Assembly (NCBI RefSeq): GCF_000298195.1 | Contig: NZ_BAHC01000213.1 | Span: 52,670-116,669 of the forward strand | DNA from: Gordonia rhizosphera NBRC 16068 | GTDB taxonomy: Bacteria; Actinomycetota; Actinomycetes; Mycobacteriales; Mycobacteriaceae | Direction of reading: 5' to 3' | DNA length: 64,000 nt | In this document: positions 51,112-60,210 of the stretch, in pieces | Numbering within the stretch: position 1 is the first letter of the stretch | Layout of the letters: the number at the start of each line of letters is the position of its first letter | The notes under the pieces: model-generated | Seen by the model: the letters and a program-made list of their open reading frames with translations, nothing else | Told to the model about the DNA's origin: nothing | Database searches by the model: none | Program-made: the position numbers and the translations under genes

Positions 51112-52281
51112 ATGGGTGTGAAGGCTGTCGCCTGCCATGGGGGTGAACTCGAGGTCGTCGACCTCCCGGCCCCGGTTCCGGGCCGGGGACAGGTCCTCAT
51201 CCGCGTCATCCGTGCAGGCATCTGCGGGTCCGACCTCCACGCGCGCTTCCACGGCGACGAAGCCGCCGCCGTGTCCGCCGAGGTCGGCTACGACGCGTTC
51301 ATGCGGTCGTCCGAGTCGGTGATCATGGGCCACGAGTTCACCGGCGACGTCGTCTCCTACGGACCCGGCTGCCGCCGGCGCTGGACAGCGGGCACCTCGG
51401 TGGTGTCGCTGCCGATGATCAAACACGGCGACGACGCGCACCTCACCGGTCTCTCCGTCCATGCGCCCGGGGCGTTCGCGGATCTCATGCTGGTCGCCGA
51501 GGATCTCACGATGCCGGTGCCCGACGGGGTTCCGGCCGCCCACGCGGCGCTGACCGAACCGCTGGCCGTGGCACACCACGCCGTGCGTCGGGGCGAGGTC
51601 GGCAAACGGGACGTCGCAGTCGTGATCGGGTGCGGACCGATCGGCCTCGCCGTGATCCTGATGCTCAAGGCCACCGGAGTGCGGTCGGTGGTGGCCAGTG
51701 ACCCCTCGGCCGGCCGACGTGAACTGGCGTGGCGTTGCGGCGCCGACGTCGTCGTCGATCCCGCGACGGAGTCGCCGTGGGATGCGTGCGTGGAACGGCG
51801 GAAATACATCACGCAGGCCGGTGATCTCCTCGGGGCCGCGTTAGGTGCGATGCACGACCTGCGGCGTATCCCCGGGGTGCCGTGGTGGACGGTGTTGCGG
51901 GCGGCCGAGCGTCTGGGTGCCGCGCCCACCGGTCCGGTGGTCTTCGAGTGTGTCGGCGTCCCGGGCATCATCGAGGACATCGTCTCGCACGCGCCGTTCC
52001 GGTCGCGTGTCGTCGTGGTGGGCGTCTGCATGCAGCCGGACACCTTCCGGCCTGCCATGGCGCTCAACAAGGAGATCGAGCTGCGGTTCGTGTTTGCTTA
52101 TGACCCAGGCGAATTCCGGGACACTCTGCACATGATCGCCGATGGCAAGGTGGACCCTGGTCCGATGATCACCGGGACCGTCGGGCTCGACGGGGTGCGG
52201 CACGCGTTCGACGCGCTGGCCTCCGCCGAGCGCCATGCCAAGGTGCTCATCGACCCGACCTCCGACATCGCCACGCTCTGA
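51112..52281 (+). CDS. Zinc-binding alcohol dehydrogenase family protein
   Basis: 389 residues. MDR fold: GICGSDLH (catalytic zinc Cys, about 38-45), GHEFTGDV (about 75), and the NAD motif IGCGPIGLAVI (about 176-186). Structural zinc cysteines are absent. It oxidises an alcohol, substrate unknown. ATG with a GAAGGGGG site, 48 bp after the acyltransferase. Confidence 0.88.
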   Translation: MGVKAVACHGGELEVVDLPAPVPGRGQVLIRVIRAGICGSDLHARFHGDEAAAVSAEVGYDAFMRSSESVIMGHEFTGDVVSYGPGCRRRWTAGTSVVSLPMIKHGDDAHLTGLSVHAPGAFADLMLVAEDLTMPVPDGVPAAHAALTEPLAVAHHAVRRGEVGKRDVAVVIGCGPIGLAVILMLKATGVRSVVASDPSAGRRELAWRCGADVVVDPATESPWDACVERRKYITQAGDLLGAALGAMHDLRRIPGVPWWTVLRAAERLGAAPTGPVVFECVGVPGIIEDIVSHAPFRSRVVVVGVCMQPDTFRPAMALNKEIELRFVFAYDPGEFRDTLHMIADGKVDPGPMITGTVGLDGVRHAFDALASAERHAKVLIDPTSDIATL

Positions 52282-52402
52282 CCGCGCCGGACCCAGAGGA
52301 CCCGGCCTCCCCTGAAGACCTCACCTCACCGGGCCGTCATCGACACAGTGGTCTCGGCGACGACCTGACGCGTAGTTTTGCGGACCCGCTCGGTGGCCCG
52401 TT

Positions 52403-53596
52403 TCAGCCCCGATGGTTGCGGATCAGGCGCGTCGCCGTCGCGGCGCCGGCTCCGGCCGCCCCGAGCGCCAGTGCGGTACCTGCCCCGTACTTCGCCGCCT
52501 TGCGGGCGGTCCGGAAGTCGTACATCTCCCAACCGCGCACCTTGGCCACGTCCCGCAGATCCGCGTCGGGGTTGATCGCCACGGCGGTGCCGACCAGCGA
52601 GAGCATCGGCACGTCGTTGTGGGAGTCCGAATACGCCGTGCACCGCTTCAGATTCAGGCCCTCACGGATGGCCAGGGCCCGCACCGCGTGCGCCTTGCCG
52701 GGGCCATGCAGGATGTCGCCGACGAGGCGGCCGGTGAACACCCCGTCCACGCTCTCCGCGACGGTACCGAGCGCGCCGGTCAGGCCGAGGCGGTTGGCAA
52801 TGGTCTGCGCGAGTTCCACCGGGGTCGCCGTGACCAGCCACACCTGCTGCCCGGCGTCGAGATGGCGCTGCGCCAGAGCCCTTGTGCCCGGCCAGATCTT
52901 CTCGGCGATGTACTCGTCGTAGATCTCCTCACCGAGTTCGATCAACTCCGAGGTCCGGCGTCCCGCGATGAACGAGAGCGCCTTCTCGCGGCCCTCCGCG
53001 ACATCCTCGGCGTTCTCTTTGCCGGTGATCCGGAACTTCGCCTGGGTCCACGCGAAGTCGAGGATGTCGCCGTAGGAGAAGTACTTGTGCGCGGCCAGAC
53101 CGCGTGCGAAATGGATGATCGACGCGCCCTGCACCAGGGTGTTGTCGACGTCGAAGAAGGCGGCGGCGGTCAGGTCGCGCGGGGCCTGGTCGGGGATCTC
53201 GTCGATGGGCGGGCGGGCACGCAGCGTGTCGACCGCGACCCGCGCACTGGCCTCGCCGGCCAGCGACTGCCGCAGTTCCTGGGCGGTCTGGCGGAACCGG
53301 CCGCTGGTGGCGCGGGCGCGTTCGGAGATCCACATCGCGACCCGCGAGGCGTCCTCGTCCTCGTCCTCATGTGACTCGTGCTCGTCGAGATCGTCGGCAC
53401 CGGCACCGCCCGGGTCGACGGTGTCGGCATGCCGCTCCCAGTCCTCGGCGTTCACCTCACCGACGGCGTTCGCGTCACCGGTGGTGTCCGCGGCACCGGT
53501 GGTGTCCGCGGTAGCCGCGTCGGCTGGGCCACCCGCGTCGTCCGCAGGGCCGCGCGCCGATTCGGTGTGGTCCGCGTCGCCCGACGCTTCGTCCAC
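52403..53596 (-). CDS. HAD-superfamily IB hydrolase, SerB-like (Rv0505c-like)
   Basis: 397 residues. Acidic disordered N-terminus (about 110), then a HAD fold: motif I FFDVDNTL (Asp nucleophile, about 147-154), motif II VTATP, Lys in GPGKA, motif IV YSDSHNDVPML. A hydrophobic C-terminus ends it. Family IB members are phosphoserine phosphatases or phospholipid phosphatases. GTG at 53596 with a GGGAGGTGA site. Confidence 0.87.
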   Translation of the reverse strand: MDEASGDADHTESARGPADDAGGPADAATADTTGAADTTGDANAVGEVNAEDWERHADTVDPGGAGADDLDEHESHEDEDEDASRVAMWISERARATSGRFRQTAQELRQSLAGEASARVAVDTLRARPPIDEIPDQAPRDLTAAAFFDVDNTLVQGASIIHFARGLAAHKYFSYGDILDFAWTQAKFRITGKENAEDVAEGREKALSFIAGRRTSELIELGEEIYDEYIAEKIWPGTRALAQRHLDAGQQVWLVTATPVELAQTIANRLGLTGALGTVAESVDGVFTGRLVGDILHGPGKAHAVRALAIREGLNLKRCTAYSDSHNDVPMLSLVGTAVAINPDADLRDVAKVRGWEMYDFRTARKAAKYGAGTALALGAAGAGAATATRLIRNHRG

Positions 53597-53749
53597 CGGT
53601 CACCTCCCAGAGGTTTCGATCCGTACCGGATTCATCCGTGCCGGATGCCAAGCCTAACCACGCACCAGCGTAGTCGGAGCACAGTGCGAGCAGTGACACA
53701 CTGAGGCGGTGACGCGACCGCCGCGGTGGCGTCGACGACCGGAGGTGAC

Positions 53750-54004
53750 ATGCTGACGTTGCTCACGCGCGAGGGGTGCTCTCTGTGCGCCACCGCCCAC
53801 GACGAACTGGCCGCGATCTGCGCGGATTTCGGGCTCGAGTTCGACGAGGTCGACGTGGATCGTGCCGCCTCGGAAGGCGAACCGGACCTGCGAGTCGAGT
53901 ACGGCGACCGGCTGCCGGTCGTGCTGCTCGACGGCGAGGAGCACAGCTACTGGGAGGTCGACGGTACGCGCCTGCGCGCCGATCTCGCGGCCCGGCAAGG
54001 GTGA
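53750..54004 (+). CDS. Glutaredoxin-like protein (Rv0508-like)
   Basis: 84 residues with a thioredoxin fold and a CSLC redox motif (about 10-13). A cis-proline strand LPVVLLDGEEHS follows. Likely a mycoredoxin/glutaredoxin-like thiol reductase. GGAGGTGA ribosome site. Directly precedes the Rex-haem operon. Confidence 0.85.
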   Translation: MLTLLTREGCSLCATAHDELAAICADFGLEFDEVDVDRAASEGEPDLRVEYGDRLPVVLLDGEEHSYWEVDGTRLRADLAARQG

Positions 54005-54006
54005 GT

Positions 54007-54018
54007 CCCATGCATGGG
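54007..54018. repeat. 12-bp palindrome CCCATGCATGGG
   Basis: Perfect 12-bp self-complementary sequence between the glutaredoxin stop and the Rex operator. Unknown purpose. Confidence 0.4.
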
Positions 54019-54025
54019 TAGGGGT

Positions 54026-54045
54026 GGTGTGAACAAGTTCACACC
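54026..54045. promoter_or_regulatory. Rex operator (ROP) of the rex-hem operon
   Basis: GGTGTGAACAAGTTCACACC has perfect 9-bp arms around AA and contains the Streptomyces Rex consensus TGTGAAC-nn-GTTCACA. A TATACG/TACGCT -10 follows within 10 bp, so bound Rex would block initiation. Rex is encoded directly downstream. Confidence 0.85.
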
Positions 54046-54129
54046 GGGTATACGCTGGGGCCCCAAGGGTGCGGAGGAGATGCGGTCGCGGAGGGTTCCG
54101 CGCCGGTGGTGGAAGAAGGTGACGCGAGG

Positions 54130-54813
54130 GTGAGTGGCAGTGCGACGGACATCCCCGAACCCGCTGTCACCCGGTTGGCCATGTACCTGCACATCCTGCA
54201 CTCGTTCACCGACCGCGGCATTCTGGTCGCCTCCAGCGGACAGCTCGCGACGGCCGCCGGGGTCAACCCGGCGATCCTGCGCAAGGACCTCTCGCACGTG
54301 GGTGCGCAGGGTGTCCGCGGCGTCGGCTACGACGTGGGACGGCTGACGGCCCGGCTGGCGATGGTCCTGCACACCGACAGCGTCCACACCGTCGCGCTGG
54401 CCGGTGCCGGGCACCTCGGACGGGCGCTGCTCGCACACACTGGACACGGGCGGGGTTTCCGGGTCGCCGCGATGTTCGACGCCGACCCCGACCTGATCGA
54501 CACCACCATCGAACCGGGCGGACCGGCGATCGCGCCGCTGTCCGCCATCGCCGACGTCTGTGCTGGTCACGGTGCCGGGGCCATCGACGTCGGGGTGATC
54601 GCGACCGACGATTCCGACGCCCAGACCGCCTGCGACGCCTTCGTCGAGGCCGGGGTCCGGCAGCTGCTGAACATCACGCCCCGAACACTGAACACGGAGT
54701 CCGATGTCGTCGTGCGACAGGTTGATCTAGCCTTGGAACTACAGGTGTTGGCGTTCAACGCCTCGCGTCCGCGTGTCACGACGGCCTCGGCCGGGCAGTC
54801 GGCGGGCGCGTGA
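54130..54813 (+). CDS. rex: Redox-sensing transcriptional repressor Rex
   Basis: 227 residues from the GTG at 54130 (GTG 54106 is an alternative). Winged helix: ILVASSGQLATAAGVNPAILRKDLSHVGAQGVRGVGYDV. Rossmann motif GAGHLGRALL (about 97-106), then the C-terminal dimer helix. It senses NADH/NAD+ and represses haem and respiratory genes when NADH is high. M. tuberculosis lacks rex at this spot; Streptomyces has rex-hemA. Confidence 0.92.
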   Translation: MSGSATDIPEPAVTRLAMYLHILHSFTDRGILVASSGQLATAAGVNPAILRKDLSHVGAQGVRGVGYDVGRLTARLAMVLHTDSVHTVALAGAGHLGRALLAHTGHGRGFRVAAMFDADPDLIDTTIEPGGPAIAPLSAIADVCAGHGAGAIDVGVIATDDSDAQTACDAFVEAGVRQLLNITPRTLNTESDVVVRQVDLALELQVLAFNASRPRVTTASAGQSAGA

Positions 54814-54881
54814 GCGTGGAACTTGAGAACCCGCGAGGGGAGCCGACGACGGTCGGCGACGGGTGAGGAAATGGTGACGGC

Positions 54882-56258
54882 GTGAGTGTTTTGTTGTTCG
54901 GGGTCTCGCACCGAAGTGCACCGGTCGAGGTGCTCGAACGGTTGACGGTATCCGACCACGATCGGCCCAAGCTCATCGACAAACTGCTGTCGTCGCGGGC
55001 GATCTCCGAGGCGATGCTCGTCTCGACCTGCAATCGAGTGGAGATCTACGCCGTCGTCGACGCCTTCCACCCCGCCCTCGAGGCCGTGGGTGACGTGCTC
55101 GGCGAACACTCCGAGATGACCATCAACGAGATCACCCGCCACGCCTACGTGCGTTACTCCGAGGCCGCCGTCGAGCATCTGTTCACCGTGGCCGCCGGAC
55201 TCGACTCGCTCGTCGTCGGCGAGCAGCAGATCCTCGGCCAGATCCGCAACGCCTACCTCAACGCCGACAGCAACCGTTCCGCCGGCCGCGTGCTGCACGA
55301 ACTCGCGCAGCAGGCGCTGCGCGTCGGCAAGCGAGTGCACACCGAGACCGGGATCGACCGTGCCGGCGCGTCGGTCGTGTCCGTGGCGCTGCATCGCGCC
55401 CAGTCGCTGCTGTCGTCGGCACACACAGACGCGTCGATGACGTCGGCGGTCGTCGTCGGCGCCGGTGCGATGGGCGGCCTCGCGACCGCGCAACTCGCCC
55501 GCGAAGGTGTCCGCGAACTCGTCGTCGTCAACCGGACCGTCGCCAACGCCGAGCACCTCGCCGGGAACGTCGCGGCCACCCACGGCATCTCGGTGCGCGG
55601 CGCGGGTTTCGACGAGCTACCCGAGGTGATGGCCGCCGCCGACGTCGTCGTCACGTGCACCGGGTCGGTCGGCGTCGTCGTCGGGGTGGGCGAGGTCCAC
55701 TCCGCGCTGGCCGCCCGTGAAACGGCCAAACCACTGGTCATCTGCGATCTCGGCCTGCCCCGCAACGTCGACCCCGCCGCGGGTCGGCTGCCGAAGGTGC
55801 ACGTCGTCGACATCGAGGGACTGCGCGGGGACTCCGAGACCCAGGCCGCCGAGAACGACGCCAACGCCGCACGGTCCATCGTCGCGGCCGAGCTCGCCGA
55901 CTACCTCACCCATCAGCGCCAGGCCGAGGTCACCCCGACCGTCGCCGCCCTGCGGCAGCGCGCCGCCGACGTCGTCGAGGCGGAGATCCTGCGTCTCGAG
56001 ACCCGGCTGCCCGACCTCGACGACCCGCAGCGCGAGGAGGTCGCCAAGACCGTCCGCCGCGTCGTCGACAAGCTGCTGCACGCCCCGACGGTCCGGGTCA
56101 AACAGCTCGCGTCGACCCCCAACGGCGACCACTACGCCGAGGCGCTGCGTGAGCTGTTCGAGCTCAAGCCCGGCGCCGCCGAGTCGGTGTCGGCGCCCGA
56201 GACCAGCGGACTCGACACCGGGTCGAATCGTTCCGAGCCGACCCGCGCCGAGCAGTGA
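54882..56258 (+). CDS. hemA: Glutamyl-tRNA reductase
   Basis: 458 residues. Catalytic Cys50 in STCNRVEIY, LDSLVVGEQQILGQIR, NADPH motif VVGAGAMGGLAT, and a C-terminal dimer domain. First committed step of haem synthesis (C5 route). GTG start; stop overlaps hemC (GTGA). Confidence 0.95.
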   Translation: MSVLLFGVSHRSAPVEVLERLTVSDHDRPKLIDKLLSSRAISEAMLVSTCNRVEIYAVVDAFHPALEAVGDVLGEHSEMTINEITRHAYVRYSEAAVEHLFTVAAGLDSLVVGEQQILGQIRNAYLNADSNRSAGRVLHELAQQALRVGKRVHTETGIDRAGASVVSVALHRAQSLLSSAHTDASMTSAVVVGAGAMGGLATAQLAREGVRELVVVNRTVANAEHLAGNVAATHGISVRGAGFDELPEVMAAADVVVTCTGSVGVVVGVGEVHSALAARETAKPLVICDLGLPRNVDPAAGRLPKVHVVDIEGLRGDSETQAAENDANAARSIVAAELADYLTHQRQAEVTPTVAALRQRAADVVEAEILRLETRLPDLDDPQREEVAKTVRRVVDKLLHAPTVRVKQLASTPNGDHYAEALRELFELKPGAAESVSAPETSGLDTGSNRSEPTRAEQ

Positions 56259-57208
56259 CGGGCACCGGGAACGACATGATCCGGATCGGTACCCGCGGGT
56301 CGCTTCTGGCGACCACGCAGGCGCAGACCATCGCCGACGCGCTGACCAAGGCCGGCCATCCCGCCGAACTCGTCATCATCCGCACCGAGGGCGACGCCTC
56401 GGCCAAACCGGTCGCCGAGATCGGTGTCGGGGTGTTCACCACCGCCATCCGTACGGCGCTGCACAACCGCGAGGTCGACGTCGCGGTGCACTCCTACAAG
56501 GATCTGCCGACCGCACCCGAGTCGGGGCTGGTCATCGCGGCCGTTCCGCCCCGCGAAGATCCCAGAGATGCCCTGGTCAGCAGGGGTAACATGGTCCTCG
56601 GTGAGCTTCCGCCGGGGTCGACGGTCGGGACGTCGGCCCCGCGACGGGCGGCACAGCTTAGAGCATTGGGTCTCGGTTTGGAAATCCGCCCCCTACGAGG
56701 CAACCTTGATTCTCGGTTGGGCAAAGTCGCCAGCGGTGAACTCGACGCAGTCGTGGTCGCCAGGGCCGGTCTGGTACGCATCGGCAGGACCGATGCCGTC
56801 ACCGAGGCATTCGATCCGGTGGTGCTGTTACCGGCGCCGGCTCAGGGGGCCTTGGCCGTGGAGTGCCGCTCCGACGATGCCGAACTGGTGAGAATACTCG
56901 CCGAGTTGGACGATGAGTCCACACGTGCGTCAATCGACGCCGAGCGCTCGGTGCTCGCGGCCCTGGAGGCCGGGTGCACCGCACCGGTCGGCGCGATCGC
57001 CGAGGTGGTCGAGTCGATCGACGACGACGGGCGGATCTTCGCCGAGCTGTCACTGCGTGCGGTGGCGGCGGCCGAGGACGGTTCGGACACGATCCGAGCC
57101 TCGGTGGTGGGACCGGTCGAACGTGCGGAGCAACTCGGCAAGGATCTCGCCGCCGAACTGCTGGAGCTGGGAGCGGGCGCGCTCGTCGGTCGCGGTTCGC
57201 AAGCCTAG
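56255..57208 (+). CDS. hemC: Porphobilinogen deaminase
   Basis: 317 residues. RIGTRGSLLATTQA, VHSYKDLPT, GTSAPRRAAQLRAL, RGNLDSRLGKV, and the dipyrromethane-attaching Cys241 in LEAGCTAPVG. It builds hydroxymethylbilane. The GTG overlaps the hemA stop; an ATG at 56276 is the alternative start. Confidence 0.95.
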   Translation: MTGTGNDMIRIGTRGSLLATTQAQTIADALTKAGHPAELVIIRTEGDASAKPVAEIGVGVFTTAIRTALHNREVDVAVHSYKDLPTAPESGLVIAAVPPREDPRDALVSRGNMVLGELPPGSTVGTSAPRRAAQLRALGLGLEIRPLRGNLDSRLGKVASGELDAVVVARAGLVRIGRTDAVTEAFDPVVLLPAPAQGALAVECRSDDAELVRILAELDDESTRASIDAERSVLAALEAGCTAPVGAIAEVVESIDDDGRIFAELSLRAVAAAEDGSDTIRASVVGPVERAEQLGKDLAAELLELGAGALVGRGSQA

Positions 57209-57321
57209 CGGCGCCACGAGCGCCGTCGGTGAGCGGGCCCCGACATCGGGCCGACTCACCTCGCAACTCCAGCAGCAGTAAGAACTGCAGCCCCCGAGGC
57301 GGGGCAGGAGAGTGCGAACTC

Positions 57322-59013
57322 ATGAGCCGTACGAACAAGGTCACTCCGGGCCGGAGCACGCCGGGGGCGAAACGAGCGGGCAGGATCTTATTCGTCGGGT
57401 CGGGTCCAGGGGACCCCGACCTGTTGACCGTGCGCGCACAAAATGTCATCGAGAAGGCCGAGATGGCCTACATCGATCCCGATGTACCCGCGACCGTGGT
57501 CGCGATGATCGGCGCGGCCCACATGGAGCCCGCCAAGCCGGTGAAGCCGGCCCGCGGTTCGGCCGCGAAGGACGCCGCAGCCAAAGACGCGGCCACCGAC
57601 GCCGAAGCGCCGGCCGACACCGACGCCGACGCCGAGGAACCCTCGATCGTCCATCCGGCGCTCGGGGATCCGGCCGAGGTCGCCAAGACCCTGATCGCCG
57701 CGGCCAGGGACGGTGTCGACGTCGTCCGGGTCGTCTCCGGCGATCCGCTGACCACCGACTCGGTGCTCGCCGAGGTCAACACCGTGGCGCGCACGACGAT
57801 CCAGTTCGAGGTGCTGCCCGGTCTGCCGGCCGCGTCGGTGGTGCCGAGCTACGCCGGTATGCCGCTGGGGGCGACGCACACCGAGGCCGATGTCCGCGCC
57901 GAGGGTGTGGACTGGGCCGCGTTGGCTGCGGCCCCGGGACCGCTGGTTCTGCACGCCACGTCCGGTCACCTCGCCGAGACCGCGAGTGCGTTGACCGAAC
58001 ACGGCATGGCCGCCCAGACTCCGGTCGCGATCACCATCAACGGCACCACCTGCGCCCAGCGCACCATCGAGGCCACGCTGGCCACCATGAACGACTTGGG
58101 CAACGCGCTCGTCGGTCCGCTGATCCTCACCATCGGCAAGGTCGTCGGCAACCGCAGCAAGCTCTCCTGGTGGGAGTCGCGCGCTCTCTACGGCTGGACC
58201 GTGCTGGTGCCGCGCACCAAGGACCAGGCCGGCGACATGAGCGATCGCCTGCGGTCGCACGGCGCCATCCCCAAGGAGGTGCCGACGATCGCCGTCGAGC
58301 CACCGCGCAGCCCGGCCCAGATGGAAAGGGCCGTCAAGGGTTTGGTGGACGGACGCTACCAGTGGGTGGTGTTCACCTCGACAAACGCGGTGCGTGCGGT
58401 GTGGGAGAAGTTCGCCGAGTTCGGGCTGGACGCCCGCGCGTTCTCCGGGGTGAAGATCGCCTGCGTCGGCGAGGCCACCGCGGAGAAGGTGCGTACCTTC
58501 GGTATTCAGCCCGAGCTCATCCCCTCGGGGGAACAGAGCTCGCTCGGACTGCTCGACGACTTCCCGCCGTACGACGATGTGTTCGACCCGGTCAACCGAA
58601 TCCTGTTGCCGCGCGCGGATATTGCAACCGAGACCCTCTCCGAGGGGTTGCGTGAGCGCGGTTGGGAGATCGATGACGTCACCGCCTACCGCACCGTTCG
58701 GGCGGCCCCGCCACCGGCGGAGACCCGCGAGATGATCAAGACCGGCGGCTTCGACGCGGTCTGCTTCACGTCTTCTTCGACCGTACGTAACCTCGTCGGC
58801 ATCGCCGGAAAGCCGCACGCGCGCACCATCGTCGCGTGCATCGGGCCCAAGACGGCCGAGACCGCAACGGAATTCGGTCTGCGAGTGGACGTGCAGCCGG
58901 AGACGGCGTCGGTGCCGGAGCTGATCGACGCGCTCGCGGAGCACGCCGCCAGACTCCGCGCCGAGGGCGCACTGCCCCCGCCACGTAAGAAGTCGCGTCG
59001 GTCGCGGTCCTGA
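57322..59013 (+). CDS. hemD: Fused uroporphyrinogen-III C-methyltransferase/synthase (CobA-HemD)
   Basis: 563 residues. The N-terminal SUMT-like domain has GSGPGDPDLLTVRA, VVSGDPLTTD and a LPGLPAASVVPSYAG substrate loop, with an Ala/Asp-rich insert at about 75-105. The C-terminal HemD domain has VFTSTNAVRAVW and CFTSSSTVRNLVG. It closes uroporphyrinogen III and, in the N-part, may methylate it to precorrin-2. This fusion is the usual actinobacterial form. ATG with GGGGCAGGAG upstream. Confidence 0.92.
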   Translation: MSRTNKVTPGRSTPGAKRAGRILFVGSGPGDPDLLTVRAQNVIEKAEMAYIDPDVPATVVAMIGAAHMEPAKPVKPARGSAAKDAAAKDAATDAEAPADTDADAEEPSIVHPALGDPAEVAKTLIAAARDGVDVVRVVSGDPLTTDSVLAEVNTVARTTIQFEVLPGLPAASVVPSYAGMPLGATHTEADVRAEGVDWAALAAAPGPLVLHATSGHLAETASALTEHGMAAQTPVAITINGTTCAQRTIEATLATMNDLGNALVGPLILTIGKVVGNRSKLSWWESRALYGWTVLVPRTKDQAGDMSDRLRSHGAIPKEVPTIAVEPPRSPAQMERAVKGLVDGRYQWVVFTSTNAVRAVWEKFAEFGLDARAFSGVKIACVGEATAEKVRTFGIQPELIPSGEQSSLGLLDDFPPYDDVFDPVNRILLPRADIATETLSEGLRERGWEIDDVTAYRTVRAAPPPAETREMIKTGGFDAVCFTSSSTVRNLVGIAGKPHARTIVACIGPKTAETATEFGLRVDVQPETASVPELIDALAEHAARLRAEGALPPPRKKSRRSRS

Positions 59014-59018
59014 CTGCC

Positions 59019-59996
59019 ATGACTCCGGTGATCCGTCCCCGTCGACTCCGGTCGACCCCGGCGCTGCGGCGTCTGGTGGCCGAGACCGTCGTCGCGCCGT
59101 CCGATCTGGTGCTGCCGATGTTCGTCGCCGACGGCATCGACGCCCCGCGCGACATCTCGTCGATGCCCGGCGTCGTGCAGCACACCTTCGATTCGCTGCG
59201 TAAGGCGGCCGACGAGGCGGTACGCGCCGGCGTCGGCGGCCTGATGCTGTTCGGGGTGCCCGCACCCGAGGACAAGGACGCCGACGGCACCGGGGCCGAC
59301 TCCGACGACGGGGTGCTGAACCGGGCGCTGCGGGTGCTCGCCGACGATCTCGGCGACTCGACGGTGCTGATGGCCGACACCTGCCTCGACGAGTTCACCG
59401 ACCACGGCCACTGCGGCGTCGTCGACGACTGCGGCCGCGTCGACAACGACGCGACGCTGGAGCGCTACGTCTCGATGGCTCTCGCGCAAGCCCGCGCAGG
59501 AGCACATCTGCTCGGGCCCAGCGGCATGATGGACGGGCAGGTCGCCGCCATCCGTGCCGGACTCGACGCCGAGGGCTTCACCGACACCGGCATCCTCGCC
59601 TACGCCGCCAAGTACGCGTCGGCGTTCTACGGGCCGTTCCGCGAGGCGGTCGGGTCGTCGTTGCAGGGGGACCGTCGCACCTACCAGCAGGACGCGTCGA
59701 ACCGCGTCGAGGCGCTGCGCGAGATCCGCCTCGACCTCGAGGAGGGCGCCGACCTGGTGATGGTCAAGCCGGCGATGAGTTATCTCGACATCGTCCGCGA
59801 CGCCGCCGAGATCGCCGACGTGCCGGTCGCCGCGTATCAGATCAGCGGTGAGTACGCGATGATCACTGCGGCCGCCGAGCGCGGCTGGATCGACCGGGAC
59901 GCCGCCATCCTCGAGTCGCTCACGTCGATCAAACGTGCCGGTGCGAGCGTCATCCTCACGTACTTCGCCACCGAGGTGGCGGGCCGGTTGGCATAG
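59019..59996 (+). CDS. hemB: Porphobilinogen synthase (5-aminolevulinate dehydratase)
   Basis: 325 residues. Schiff-base lysines in YAAKYASAFYGPFREA and MVKPAMSYLDIV. The metal site reads ADTCLDEFTDHGHCG: two cysteines with Asp in the middle position, between the all-Cys zinc type and the all-Asp magnesium type. It joins two ALA molecules. Its last ten codons form the first copy of the tandem repeat described below. Confidence 0.95.
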   Translation: MTPVIRPRRLRSTPALRRLVAETVVAPSDLVLPMFVADGIDAPRDISSMPGVVQHTFDSLRKAADEAVRAGVGGLMLFGVPAPEDKDADGTGADSDDGVLNRALRVLADDLGDSTVLMADTCLDEFTDHGHCGVVDDCGRVDNDATLERYVSMALAQARAGAHLLGPSGMMDGQVAAIRAGLDAEGFTDTGILAYAAKYASAFYGPFREAVGSSLQGDRRTYQQDASNRVEALREIRLDLEEGADLVMVKPAMSYLDIVRDAAEIADVPVAAYQISGEYAMITAAAERGWIDRDAAILESLTSIKRAGASVILTYFATEVAGRLA

Positions 59997-60152
59997 GCCT
60001 GGCGCGTTGGGGTGGTTTGCCACCGAGGTGGCGGGCCGGTTGGCATAAGCCTGGCGCGTTGGGGTGGTGGGCCACCGAGGTGGCGGGCCGGTTGGCATAG
60101 GCCTGGCGCGTTGGGGTGGTTTGCCACCGAGGTGGCGGGCCGGTTGGCCTGA
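59967..60152. repeat. 52-bp tandem repeat starting in the hemB 3' end
   Basis: Units start at 59967, 60019, 60071 and 60123 (period exactly 52). Each contains GCCACCGAGGTGGC, a hairpin with 6-bp arms, followed by GGGCCGGTTGGCAT and CCTGGCGCGTTGGGGTGG. The first unit includes the hemB stop codon; the last is partial and diverges after TTGGC. Confidence 0.9.
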
Positions 60153-60210
60153 GCCGCGTCAGCGGGAGCTGATGGGATCAGTGGGAGCGACGATTCACTA
60201 CCCTGGTGGC

